From assembly GCA_009930275.1 (NCBI GenBank), contig RZYP01000027.1, forward strand, positions 1 to 19,548: a stretch of 19,548 bases of DNA, given 5' to 3'. This DNA comes from Negativicutes bacterium. Lineage in GTDB: Bacteria > Bacillota_C > Negativicutes > Acidaminococcales > Acidaminococcaceae. The notes beneath the pieces are model-generated. The model was not told the DNA's origin. It did no database searches and saw only the letters and a program-made list of their open reading frames with translations. Below are positions 6,787 to 14,334 of this stretch, in pieces (within the stretch, counting starts at the first letter, position 1; every line of letters begins with the position of its first letter). The translations under genes were made by a program, and so were the position numbers.

Positions 6787-7653
6787 ATGAAAAAAGCAGT
6801 ATTATTGATTTTATTGATCTGTTGTTTTGCTAACAGTGTCTGGGCTGAGGGACGTACGACAGTTTTGTCACGCAGTGTCAATAACGGCGCTATCATGGGA
6901 AATATTCCTGAAGTCGACGCAATTAACGATGATAACATGCGTAAAAGTATTAACGAAGTATTAAAAGCAAGGTCGTACGAATTGGCACAAGCACTTCAAT
7001 CCGACTGCGTTATTAGTTACACCAGGCTTCTGGATCGAGCAAGTATATTCAGTGTTCTGTTGGAAGCTAAAGCCGGGGAGAAAACATTATACAAGGCCGT
7101 TAATATTGATGTTACTACAGGCAAGGAATGCGTAATAAGTGATTTCTTTCGTGATAAGGATGGCCTTTTGAAGTTTCTGGGCGGCTATGAAGATATTGCT
7201 TTTGGCGAAACCGGTGTCTATACAAGAAATGACAACTTTGGGAGCTATGAAACGTTTGTCCCATATTCGAAAATATTGCGGTACGTAGATATTGGAGAAG
7301 CTGGTCGGTTTTTAACGGTGCATAAGGTGACTGGCGCCGCAGCTGGTTCTACGCTCCACATTAATGAAGGTGAATTAGTTGCTGTCAAATTGGACTCCAA
7401 TCGCAGCAGCGGCTACTTGTGGGAACTTAATGCGAGCAGTAAAAGTTCTGGTTTATTGGAAATAGGTACTTCCTATATTATGCCGGCTAATCAGGAGAAT
7501 AAAGCTGTTGGCGCTAAGGGTATAGATATTATCGTTTTAGGCGTTGCATCACCGGGCAGATATCGGGTAAAACTGGACTACAAGAGACAATGGGAAAAAT
7601 ATCCTCTTTCAACAGTAGAATTCGAATTAATGGTAGAAACAAAGACCAACTGA
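6787..7653 (+). CDS. Secreted DUF3298/PdaC-like protein with C-terminal chagasin (I42) inhibitor domain
   Basis: The 288-residue product has a classic signal peptide (M-K-K, hydrophobic core, likely cut after V-W-A at residue 20). Residues about 28-175 resemble the DUF4163/DUF3298 type of extracytoplasmic domain: V-N-I-D-V-T-T-G-K-E followed by V-I-S-D-F-F. Residues about 184-285 look like a chagasin-family (MEROPS I42) inhibitor of papain-like cysteine proteases. The three contact loops are recognisable: N-R-S-S-G-Y-L-W (205-212, family N-P-T-T-G-Y-x-W), G-A-K-G (242-245, family G-x-G-G) and K-R-Q-W-E-K (266-271, family R-P-W). The Pro of the last loop is Gln. It follows the GspK-like gene by 15 nt, has AGGAGAGG upstream, and is the last gene before a terminator, so it is co-transcribed with the pilus genes. 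Inhibitory activity is inference. Confidence 0.78.
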   Translation: MKKAVLLILLICCFANSVWAEGRTTVLSRSVNNGAIMGNIPEVDAINDDNMRKSINEVLKARSYELAQALQSDCVISYTRLLDRASIFSVLLEAKAGEKTLYKAVNIDVTTGKECVISDFFRDKDGLLKFLGGYEDIAFGETGVYTRNDNFGSYETFVPYSKILRYVDIGEAGRFLTVHKVTGAAAGSTLHINEGELVAVKLDSNRSSGYLWELNASSKSSGLLEIGTSYIMPANQENKAVGAKGIDIIVLGVASPGRYRVKLDYKRQWEKYPLSTVEFELMVETKTN

Positions 7654-7657
7654 TTAA

Positions 7658-7699
7658 TCAATGAAAAAACCGGCATTTTATCGCCGGTTTTTTCATTGA
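7658..7699 (+). terminator. Strong rho-independent terminator of the pilus-like operon
   Basis: A perfect 17-bp stem: 7658-7674 pairs with 7683-7699 around an 8-nt loop. The core is CCGGC/GCCGG bordered by six A and six T. The symmetrical A and T runs make it potentially bidirectional. Confidence 0.92.
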
Positions 7700-7779
7700 T
7701 TTTTCGGACTCAAATTTCTATGGCAATAAAAGTGATTTGTTGATAAAATTGAATTAAAATTTACGAAATGGTGGACATA

Positions 7780-8052
7780 ATGGAAAAGAAAAAGATTACT
7801 TTGCGGATTTTCAATGATGATTATCAAATAAAGACAGAAATGCCGGAAGAAGAGCTTTGTGTATTGGCGGATATCGTTAATACCAAAATGCTTAAAATAG
7901 CCAAAAATCAATCAGCATTGACTCCAAGTAAGGTTGCGGTTCTGACAGCTTTAGAATTAGCCAGCGAACTTAAAGACCTGCGGAGTGATTATAATGATAT
8001 CCTGCAAATAGTAGCAGGCAGTAATACGGCCAAACAGAAGGGAAAAATATAA
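7780..8052 (+). CDS. zapA: Cell division protein ZapA
   Basis: ZapA binds and cross-links FtsZ protofilaments at midcell. The 90-residue product starts with the family beta-strand region (K-I-T-L-R-I-F-N-D-D-Y-Q-I-K), followed by the helix E-L-C-V-L-A-D-I-V-N-T-K-M and the long coiled-coil helix V-A-V-L-T-A-L-E-L-A-S-E-L-K-D-L, which is typical in order and length. I prefer ATG 7780 because GGTGGA (7770-7775) lies 4 nt upstream; ATG 7768 in the same frame has no ribosome site and would add only M-V-D-I. The stop overlaps the start of the U32 gene (TAATG), as commonly seen for zapA in Firmicutes clusters with U32 and mutS2. Confidence 0.9.
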   Translation: MEKKKITLRIFNDDYQIKTEMPEEELCVLADIVNTKMLKIAKNQSALTPSKVAVLTALELASELKDLRSDYNDILQIVAGSNTAKQKGKI

Positions 8053-10523
8053 TGAAGAGCAAATGCACGGAATTACTGGCACCAGCAGGGAATTGGGAAG
8101 CTTTGGAAGCGGCGGTTAATGCTGGAGCCGACGCAGTATATTTTGGCGGCAATGTATTTGGTGCCAGACAGTATGCAAACAATTTTGGCAGGGAAGAAAT
8201 GGAAAAGGCGGTTTTCTTTGCACACGTGCATAGAGTTCGGCTTTATGTCACTGTAAATACTTTGGTAGATGATAGTGAAATGGCTGAACTTGTTGATTAC
8301 TTGATTTTTTTGAACAATATAGGTATTGATGGCATCATTGTTCAAGATCTTGGTGTTATTGAGGTAGCACGCAAGGTTGTTCCGGATTTGCCTTTACATG
8401 CGAGCACGCAAATGACCGTTACTAACTCTGCCGGCGCGGAATTTGCCTATAAAGCAGGCATGGAGCGTGTCGTATTGGCAAGAGAGTGCAGTCTGCAGGA
8501 AATTAAGGACATTTGCGAGAAATCCACCCCGGAAATAGAGGTGTTTATCCACGGCGCTCTCTGCGTCTGCTATTCTGGTCAGTGTTTGATGAGCAGCCTT
8601 ATAGGAGGACGCAGCGGTAATCGCGGCCGTTGCGCACAGCCTTGCCGCTTACCTTACAATCTGGTTAACGAACAGGGCGAAAATGTCCTGGACAGCAATC
8701 AGGCAGGACAGTATTTGCTGAGTCCGCGGGATATGAATACATTGGATATATTGCCGCAGCTGATTGAAGCCGGCGTTGCGTCCTGTAAGATTGAAGGACG
8801 CATGAAGAGGCCTGAGTATGTTTCCGTGGTCGTTGATATCTACCGCAGGGCGATTGATAGTTATCTCGCCGGAGAATATCAGGTGTCCGAAGAGGACAAA
8901 TTGAATATCAGGCAAATTTTCAATCGCGACTTTACAACCGGTTTCCTGGAAGGGCATCCAGGCAAGGAAATGATGAGTGACAGGAGACCTAATAACCGCG
9001 GTGTTATGATTGGTCGTGTTGTGAAGCTTAATAAGAGCGAAAATAAGGCTACTATAAAACTTGAAAGAGAACTGCATCTTGAGGATGGCCTTGAATTCTG
9101 GGTAACCGTTGGCGGTCGTGTCGGGACAACAGTTACTGCTATGACTTGCAAGGGCAGCCACGTAACAAGTGCTGCCCCGGGAGAACAGGTTGAGATTGAT
9201 GTTCCAAAGGGCATTAAACTTAATGATAGGGCGTTTAGAACTTTTGACAGTAAGTTAATGGCATATGCTCAACAATTTTGTGGCGAAGCCGGGAAAAAAA
9301 GAATACCGGTTCGAGCACTTGTAACTGCAAAGTTAGGTGAACCAATGGCGGTTATTCTGACCGATGACGAAGGAAATCAAGGCTATGGGGAAACGCAGTT
9401 TATTGTTGAATTAGCTCGGAAACATCCATTGACAGAAGAAACAGTTCGTAAACAGGTCGACCGCCTGGGAACAACTGAATATGTATTAGGCGATTTGGCA
9501 TTTGCTGGCGACGAAAACGTGATGGTACCAATGAGCGAAATTAACGAGGCTCGTCGTCTTGCCAGCGAGGCCTTGAATAAAGCGCGGTTGGAGAAGTTTG
9601 GACCGGTAAGAACGCTGCAAAAGAAAAGCAGGGAGCATTATGGCGGTAGTGAAAAGGCAAATCATCCTCATCGCAGCCAACTGACAGTTTATGTAGATAC
9701 GATTGAAAAGGCGGAAAAAGCGCTGGGAGCCGGAGCTGATTGGCTGATTTTTGGTGGCGAAAGCTTCTCGGAAAAAGTTGTGCCACGTAAAGAATTCGAG
9801 TTTGTTGCAAACTTGGCGAAAAAGGCAGGTAAAAAACTGGCTATCGCAACGCCAAGAATAGTAAATGAAAAGCAACTGCCTCATTTTGAAGAACAAATGA
9901 GATTTTGGCAGAAGCTTGAGCCGGATTTAATGCTCATAGCGAACAACGGCTTATGGGAATTGGCACAAAAGCTGGGTTTAACGGTGCCTCTATGGGCAGA
10001 TTTGGCTTTGAATATTTATAACGGGCAAAGCCTTAATTTTTGGCGTGCGCATGGGGCAGTTGGAGCTACTGTTTCTGTGGAGCTAACTATGGAACAAATA
10101 GAACACTTGGCTGGCTGTTCACCCTTGATGTTGGAATGCTTGGTACAAGGACGACTGGAAATGATGGTTTCAGAGTACTGTATTGCAGGCAGTTTCCTTG
10201 GTGACCTGCATAATGGCAAATGCACTTATGGCTGCAAGGAACAGCTTTATCTGCAGGACCGTAAGGAAGAAAAATTCCCAATTGTCAACGACCAATATTG
10301 CCGTATGCATATACTGAACGCACATGATTTGTCCATGCTCAAATATATTAAGCATATGGCGCAGAGTGGTGTTCAAAGATTGCGTATCGACGCAAGAAAC
10401 TACAGTGCGGAAGAAACCGCGAAAATAGTATCATTGTACAGGCAGGTCTTAAGTGGGGATGTGCAGGCGGAAGAAAATTTGCCGCAAACTACAAGAGGCC
10501 ATTATTTCCGCGGTGTACTTTGA
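8052..10523 (+). CDS. U32 family protein, RlhA/YdcP-like (two Cys clusters, DUF3656 region)
   Basis: U32 proteins were named peptidases, but characterised members (RlhA, TrhP, UbiU/UbiV) are iron-sulfur proteins acting in RNA or ubiquinone hydroxylation. The 823-residue product has the U32 start (E-L-L-A-P-A-G-N-W-E-A-L, then A-G-A-D-A-V-Y-F-G-G) and the signature H-G-A-L-C-V-C-Y-S-G-Q-C-L-M-S-S at 167-182, with C194 and C198 following. The middle region (about 380-500) matches the DUF3656 position, and the C-terminal half is a second barrel-like part (V-Y-V-D-T-I-E-K-A, then W-L-I-F-G-G-E) with a further cysteine set C710, C724, C728, C750. Size and domains fit the long Firmicutes relatives of E. 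coli RlhA, a 23S rRNA C2501 hydroxylation factor; the substrate here is not shown. ATG 8052 overlaps zapA by 1 nt, implying coupling; mutS2 follows after 19 nt. Confidence 0.88.
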   Translation: MKSKCTELLAPAGNWEALEAAVNAGADAVYFGGNVFGARQYANNFGREEMEKAVFFAHVHRVRLYVTVNTLVDDSEMAELVDYLIFLNNIGIDGIIVQDLGVIEVARKVVPDLPLHASTQMTVTNSAGAEFAYKAGMERVVLARECSLQEIKDICEKSTPEIEVFIHGALCVCYSGQCLMSSLIGGRSGNRGRCAQPCRLPYNLVNEQGENVLDSNQAGQYLLSPRDMNTLDILPQLIEAGVASCKIEGRMKRPEYVSVVVDIYRRAIDSYLAGEYQVSEEDKLNIRQIFNRDFTTGFLEGHPGKEMMSDRRPNNRGVMIGRVVKLNKSENKATIKLERELHLEDGLEFWVTVGGRVGTTVTAMTCKGSHVTSAAPGEQVEIDVPKGIKLNDRAFRTFDSKLMAYAQQFCGEAGKKRIPVRALVTAKLGEPMAVILTDDEGNQGYGETQFIVELARKHPLTEETVRKQVDRLGTTEYVLGDLAFAGDENVMVPMSEINEARRLASEALNKARLEKFGPVRTLQKKSREHYGGSEKANHPHRSQLTVYVDTIEKAEKALGAGADWLIFGGESFSEKVVPRKEFEFVANLAKKAGKKLAIATPRIVNEKQLPHFEEQMRFWQKLEPDLMLIANNGLWELAQKLGLTVPLWADLALNIYNGQSLNFWRAHGAVGATVSVELTMEQIEHLAGCSPLMLECLVQGRLEMMVSEYCIAGSFLGDLHNGKCTYGCKEQLYLQDRKEEKFPIVNDQYCRMHILNAHDLSMLKYIKHMAQSGVQRLRIDARNYSAEETAKIVSLYRQVLSGDVQAEENLPQTTRGHYFRGVL

Positions 10524-10542
10524 TTAAGGAGCATATACTTAG

Positions 10543-12909
10543 ATGGCAAGATTTGCAGTAAAAACTTTAGAATTCGATAAAATTAAAGAACGCCTTGCCC
10601 GCAAAGCGGCAACTTCTTTGGGCAAACAAAAGGCACTTGCTGTACATAGCGAGAGTGAATTCGGCCTGGTCCAGCGTCTGCTGACTGAAACGGATGAGGC
10701 TTTGCGTTTATTTGATATGGGGAAGCGTTTTCCTTTTGGCGGCGCGGGAGATATAATCGATGCGATCAAAAGGGCACAATTGGGCTCTGTGTTGGATGCA
10801 GAAGCCTTGATGCTCGTTGGCAGCACCGCTGCGGCCATACGGCAAATGAAGTCGTTTTTGCAGGGGGAGTCGGAAATGGCGCCGAACCTCGCCGGCTATG
10901 CCGCCGGTATGCAGGTTTTTACAAGACTGGAAAAGCAGTTGGAAAATGCGATTTCTGAAAAAGGTGAAATAAAGGATTCTGCCTCGACAAAATTAGGCGG
11001 CCTGAGGAACGGCATCGCCATAGCAAAGAGCAGAGTCAAGGAAAAACTGGACAGCATTTTGCATTCCCCGGAATATCAGAAATATTTTCAGGAGCAATTG
11101 GTTACTATGCGTGGTGACAGGTATGTCATTCCAATCAAGCAGGAGTATAAGTTTAATTTTCCCGGTGTCGTTCACGACCAATCGGGCAGTGGAGCTACGC
11201 TTTTCATAGAGCCGATGGCTGTCGTTAATTTGAATAATGATATTAAGAAGTATCTGGCACAAGAGAAGGAAGAAATTGAACGGATCTTGCGACAGCTCTC
11301 GGGAGCGGTAGGCGCTGAAGCGAACGATCTGGCTTCCTCTCTAGGCATTTTCACCGATTTAGATGTCATTTGCGCCAAAGCTTATCTGGCACAGGAACAG
11401 AAAGCGGTCAGGCCAATGATGCTTGTGAACGGATACATTGATATACACCAGGGACGACATCCGCTGCTAAAGCAGGAGGAAGTCGTACCACTCGATATAA
11501 AATTAGGAGAAAAGTTTAATACGCTATTAATTACCGGACCAAATACAGGTGGTAAAACAGTGGCGTTAAAGACCGTCGGTCTCTTTGCCCTGATGGCACA
11601 GGCCGGCCTTTTTGTTCCGGCAAAGTTGACAAAGCTGCCGGTATTTAGGGCAATTTTTGCTGATATCGGCGACGAACAGAGCATAGAACAAAGTCTCAGC
11701 ACATTTTCGGGACATCTGAGGAACATTGTTGAAATTTTGAACGAGGTGCGTGAAAAGGATCTCGTGCTGATCGACGAGATTTGTGCGGGGACAGACCCTA
11801 ACGAAGGCGCGGCCCTGGCTATGTCAATATTGGATCATTTGCACAAAAAAGATGTTTTTACGATAATTACCACTCATTACAGTGAATTAAAAACCTTTGC
11901 ATATGAACACGTTGGGATGGAAAACGCCAGCGTGGAGTTTGATCCGGTTTCACTAAGACCAACCTACCGCTTGTTGATGGGCGTACCGGGAAGCAGTAAT
12001 GCCTTCTATATCAGCAAAAGGCTGGGCCTGTCCCAGGAAATATTGGACAAAGCTGGGCAAATGCTCACACAAGAGCATTTGCATATGGAAGATGTCTTGC
12101 AGAACCTTGAGGGCGAACGTCGCCAATATGAACTGCAAAATAAAGAAATAGAAGTTATGCGCTTTGAAAGTGAAAAAATAAAACAGGAATTATTGCGCAA
12201 GAAGACAGATCTCGATAAAAGACGGAATGAAATGTTACGTAAAGCAAGAGAAGAAGCAGATGAAGTTTACAGGAAGTCTCGCAGAGAAGCTGAAGAAATA
12301 ATGAAGGAACTGCGAGCAATGAAAAAAGAATTTGACGTCGATAAGATGAACGCCTTGGCCGAAGAGGCAAGAAAGAAATTGGCGAAGACCTTTGATTTTG
12401 GTAATGCACCGGCACCTGAAGGCAAAACGCTTGCGACGGAAAATGCCAGGCCAGGTCAGGTTGTATATCTGTCTTCACTTGCCCAAAACGGTACTATCGT
12501 TGAGGTTAACGGTAATAATGTGGTAGTGCAAATAGGAGCAATGAAGACGACCGTGCCCATAAAAAAGTGTTTGTTGCTTAGCGAAACTAAAAAAGTAACT
12601 GCCAGCGAAGCACCAAAAATGAGGAAAGGTTACGCGCATGATTTGTTTGTAAGCAAAAATGAATCGGTTCCAACCGAAATTGACGTTCGTGGCATGACGG
12701 TTGAGGAAGCTATTCCTGTTATAGACAAAGTAATTGATGACGCGATGCTGGCCGGAGCTGAAAGGATTAGAATTATTCACGGCAAAGGAACTGGTATGCT
12801 CCGATTTGGTTTGACCGGATATCTTTCAGGGCACAGGGCAGTAAAGAGAATTGAAGCGGCACCATTGAATGAAGGTGGAACAGGTGCTACGATTGTTTTT
12901 TTTCGTTAA
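10543..12909 (+). CDS. mutS2: MutS2 / RqcU (ATPase with Smr domain)
   Basis: MutS2 is a MutS-family ATPase with a C-terminal Smr nuclease domain, implicated in suppressing recombination and, in B. subtilis, in sensing and rescuing collided ribosomes. The 788-residue length is standard. Visible parts: N-terminal core/lever (F-D-K-I-K-E-R-L-A onward), Walker A G-P-N-T-G-G-K-T at 332-339, Walker B L-V-L-I-D-E at 407-412 followed by C-A-G-T-D-P-N-E-G-A-A-L, a T-T-H-Y-S-E-L-K segment, a long charged coiled coil about 510-620, the KOW-like linker (V-V-Y-L-S-S-L), and the Smr domain about 712-788 with E-I-D-V-R-G-M-T and H-G-K-G-T-G (746-751). AAGGAG at 10526-10531 precedes ATG 10543. It shares a transcript direction with zapA and the U32 gene without an obvious terminator between them. 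Confidence 0.96.
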   Translation: MARFAVKTLEFDKIKERLARKAATSLGKQKALAVHSESEFGLVQRLLTETDEALRLFDMGKRFPFGGAGDIIDAIKRAQLGSVLDAEALMLVGSTAAAIRQMKSFLQGESEMAPNLAGYAAGMQVFTRLEKQLENAISEKGEIKDSASTKLGGLRNGIAIAKSRVKEKLDSILHSPEYQKYFQEQLVTMRGDRYVIPIKQEYKFNFPGVVHDQSGSGATLFIEPMAVVNLNNDIKKYLAQEKEEIERILRQLSGAVGAEANDLASSLGIFTDLDVICAKAYLAQEQKAVRPMMLVNGYIDIHQGRHPLLKQEEVVPLDIKLGEKFNTLLITGPNTGGKTVALKTVGLFALMAQAGLFVPAKLTKLPVFRAIFADIGDEQSIEQSLSTFSGHLRNIVEILNEVREKDLVLIDEICAGTDPNEGAALAMSILDHLHKKDVFTIITTHYSELKTFAYEHVGMENASVEFDPVSLRPTYRLLMGVPGSSNAFYISKRLGLSQEILDKAGQMLTQEHLHMEDVLQNLEGERRQYELQNKEIEVMRFESEKIKQELLRKKTDLDKRRNEMLRKAREEADEVYRKSRREAEEIMKELRAMKKEFDVDKMNALAEEARKKLAKTFDFGNAPAPEGKTLATENARPGQVVYLSSLAQNGTIVEVNGNNVVVQIGAMKTTVPIKKCLLLSETKKVTASEAPKMRKGYAHDLFVSKNESVPTEIDVRGMTVEEAIPVIDKVIDDAMLAGAERIRIIHGKGTGMLRFGLTGYLSGHRAVKRIEAAPLNEGGTGATIVFFR

Positions 12910-12937
12910 TAAATTTTGTATACAATAAATACATTTG

Positions 12938-12966
12938 TTGACCGAAGTTTTAATAAATGTGATAAT
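12938..12966 (+). promoter_or_regulatory. Sigma-A-type promoter of the aspartokinase gene
   Basis: TTGACC (12938-12943), a 17-nt spacer and GATAAT (12961-12966) give a near-consensus promoter about 74 nt upstream of the aspartokinase start. A perfect 10-bp palindrome TTGTATACAA (12917-12926) lies 11 nt upstream of the -35 and might be an operator. The leader of roughly 65 nt is too short for a lysine riboswitch. Confidence 0.8.
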
Positions 12967-13039
12967 ATTATAGTGCATGTATTAGCCAAGGGATTGAAAA
13001 TTAGCTGATTATAATATTAAAACAATGGGGAGGACAAGA

Positions 13040-14263
13040 ATGGCTACGCTGGTAAAAAAATTTGGCGGTAGTTCCGTAGCTACACCTGAGAAAATTCATG
13101 GGATAGTTGATCGCGTTATGCGCGAAAAGAAGCCGGACGACCGTATTGTCATAGTTGTTTCGGCTATGGGTGACTCTACTGATGATTTGTTGGAATTGGC
13201 GGCAAAGGTCACGGATAATATGCCGAAGAGAGAATTGGATATGTTGCTGTCAACGGGCGAACAGGTTTCAATAGCATTGCTGGCAGCGGCTTTTTGCAGT
13301 AAGGGCCAGCCGGCAATTTCTTTTACCGGTGGTCAAGCCGGTATTCAAACCAGTGATGTTCACACTAAGGCAACTATTTTAAATGTAGATGCAAAACGTG
13401 TAAGAGAAGCATTGGATGAGGGCAAAATTGCCATAGTGGCCGGATTTCAAGGCGTCACAGAACAGGGAGATATTACGACACTAGGACGTGGCGGTTCGGA
13501 TACAACGGCTGTCGCAGTTGCCGCCGGCATCAAAGCCGACTTTTGTGAAATATATACGGATGTTGACGGCGTATATACCTCTGATCCTCGTATCGTTCCC
13601 AATGCACGAAAAATGAATGAGATAACTTTCGCCGAGATGCTGGAGCTCGCCCGTTTGGGAGCAGGCGTAATGCAGCCGCGGGCAGTCGAGTATGGCGAGC
13701 ATAACGGTGTAGCTATTCATGTAAGATCTACGTTTAATAATGTTCCAGGAACCATTATAAGGGAGGAATATACAGTGCAAGAGAAGAATTTCGTGATTCG
13801 TGGCGTGGCCCATGATACTAATGTTGCTAAAATTGCGGTTAAAGGTGTACCTGACCAACCAGGCGTTGCGTATAGACTTTTTTCAGCACTTGCCGATGCT
13901 AACGTCGATGTCGATATGATAATACAGAGTGTTAGCGATATTGACGGCAGCAATGATATTCTTTTCACAGTAGCGAAAACAGATCTTGTTGAGGCCACCA
14001 GTGTAGTTGAGAGCCTCAAAGACGCAATGGGTGGCTTTACCGTTGACGTGGAAATCAACGTTGCTAAAGTTTCGATTGTGGGCGCTGGTATGCTTGGCAG
14101 CCCTGGTATTGCAGCTGGCATGTTTGGCGCACTGGCAAAAGCTGGAGTAAATATTGCAGCAATAAGTACTTCTGAAATAAGCATTTCGTGTCTGATTAAA
14201 GAAAGCGATGTTAAAGTCGCGGTTAATGCTATTCATGAACATTTTTTCCCGAGCGAAAATTAA
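13040..14263 (+). CDS. lysC: Aspartokinase, alpha subunit (LysC type, two ACT domains)
   Basis: Phosphorylates aspartate, the first step to lysine/diaminopimelate, threonine and methionine. The 407-residue product has the N-terminal kinase motif V-K-K-F-G-G-S-S (residues 5-12), F-T-G-G-Q-A-G-I, and the ATP-binding G-R-G-G-S-D-T-T (149-156), followed by two ACT domains at about 262-340 and 345-407 for allosteric feedback by end products. Length and layout match the short B. subtilis LysC/C. glutamicum type with no homoserine dehydrogenase fusion. ATG 13040 is preferred over the in-frame ATG 13025 because GGGGAGGA sits directly between them at correct spacing for 13040. The gene also contains an internal start for a beta subunit (see 13775). 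Own promoter upstream; the aminotransferase downstream has a separate one. Confidence 0.95.
   Translation: MATLVKKFGGSSVATPEKIHGIVDRVMREKKPDDRIVIVVSAMGDSTDDLLELAAKVTDNMPKRELDMLLSTGEQVSIALLAAAFCSKGQPAISFTGGQAGIQTSDVHTKATILNVDAKRVREALDEGKIAIVAGFQGVTEQGDITTLGRGGSDTTAVAVAAGIKADFCEIYTDVDGVYTSDPRIVPNARKMNEITFAEMLELARLGAGVMQPRAVEYGEHNGVAIHVRSTFNNVPGTIIREEYTVQEKNFVIRGVAHDTNVAKIAVKGVPDQPGVAYRLFSALADANVDVDMIIQSVSDIDGSNDILFTVAKTDLVEATSVVESLKDAMGGFTVDVEINVAKVSIVGAGMLGSPGIAAGMFGALAKAGVNIAAISTSEISISCLIKESDVKVAVNAIHEHFFPSEN
13759..13767 (+). promoter_or_regulatory. Internal ribosome binding site inside the aspartokinase gene
   Basis: AAGGGAGGA within the coding sequence, 7 nt before an in-frame GTG at 13775, exactly at the linker between kinase and ACT domains. 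Such a strong Shine-Dalgarno sequence with correct spacing at a domain boundary is unlikely by chance. Confidence 0.75.
13775..14263 (+). CDS. Aspartokinase beta subunit from internal in-frame start
   Basis: An in-frame product of 162 residues beginning at codon 246 (GTG; V-Q-E-K-N-F-V-I-R-G) and containing only the two ACT domains. In B. subtilis aspartokinase II and in C. glutamicum the same gene makes alpha and beta chains from overlapping frames, with beta about 160-170 residues, forming alpha2beta2 enzymes. The internal AAGGGAGGA (13759-13767), the start position and the product length all fit that arrangement. This is an overlapping translation product, not a separate gene; its production is inferred from sequence. 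Confidence 0.65.
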   Translation: MQEKNFVIRGVAHDTNVAKIAVKGVPDQPGVAYRLFSALADANVDVDMIIQSVSDIDGSNDILFTVAKTDLVEATSVVESLKDAMGGFTVDVEINVAKVSIVGAGMLGSPGIAAGMFGALAKAGVNIAAISTSEISISCLIKESDVKVAVNAIHEHFFPSEN

Positions 14264-14288
14264 ATTTGGGGGAATATTGTGCTATAAT
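14260..14288 (+). promoter_or_regulatory. Extended -10 promoter of the aminotransferase gene
   Basis: TGCTATAAT (14280-14288) is a perfect extended -10; a weak -35 (TTAAAT, 14260-14265) lies 17 nt upstream, overlapping the aspartokinase stop. The start codon follows after about 46 nt, preceded by AGGGGGAAG. Confidence 0.75.
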
Positions 14289-14334
14289 TGAACAGTAGCA
14301 ACTGTGGCAAATATAGTATAGGGGGAAGAAGTAT

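Noticed and set aside
8649..9161. Open frame of 170 codons on the - strand inside the U32 gene
   Set aside because: It is antisense to a conserved protein, has no ribosome site and no recognisable motif, so it is a by-product of the coding frame on the other strand.
12994..13015. Second promoter TTGAAA ... TATAAT before the aspartokinase gene
   Set aside because: The spacer is only 10 nt, too short for a sigma-A promoter; the TTGACC/GATAAT pair upstream is much better.
12967..13039. Lysine riboswitch in the aspartokinase leader
   Set aside because: The leader after the predicted promoter is only about 65-70 nt and lacks the needed multi-helix structure; no terminator hairpin is present.
13717..14184. 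Open frame of 155 codons on the - strand inside the aspartokinase gene
   Set aside because: Antisense to the ACT domains, with low-complexity Ser/Thr/Ala/Ile content and no start signals.
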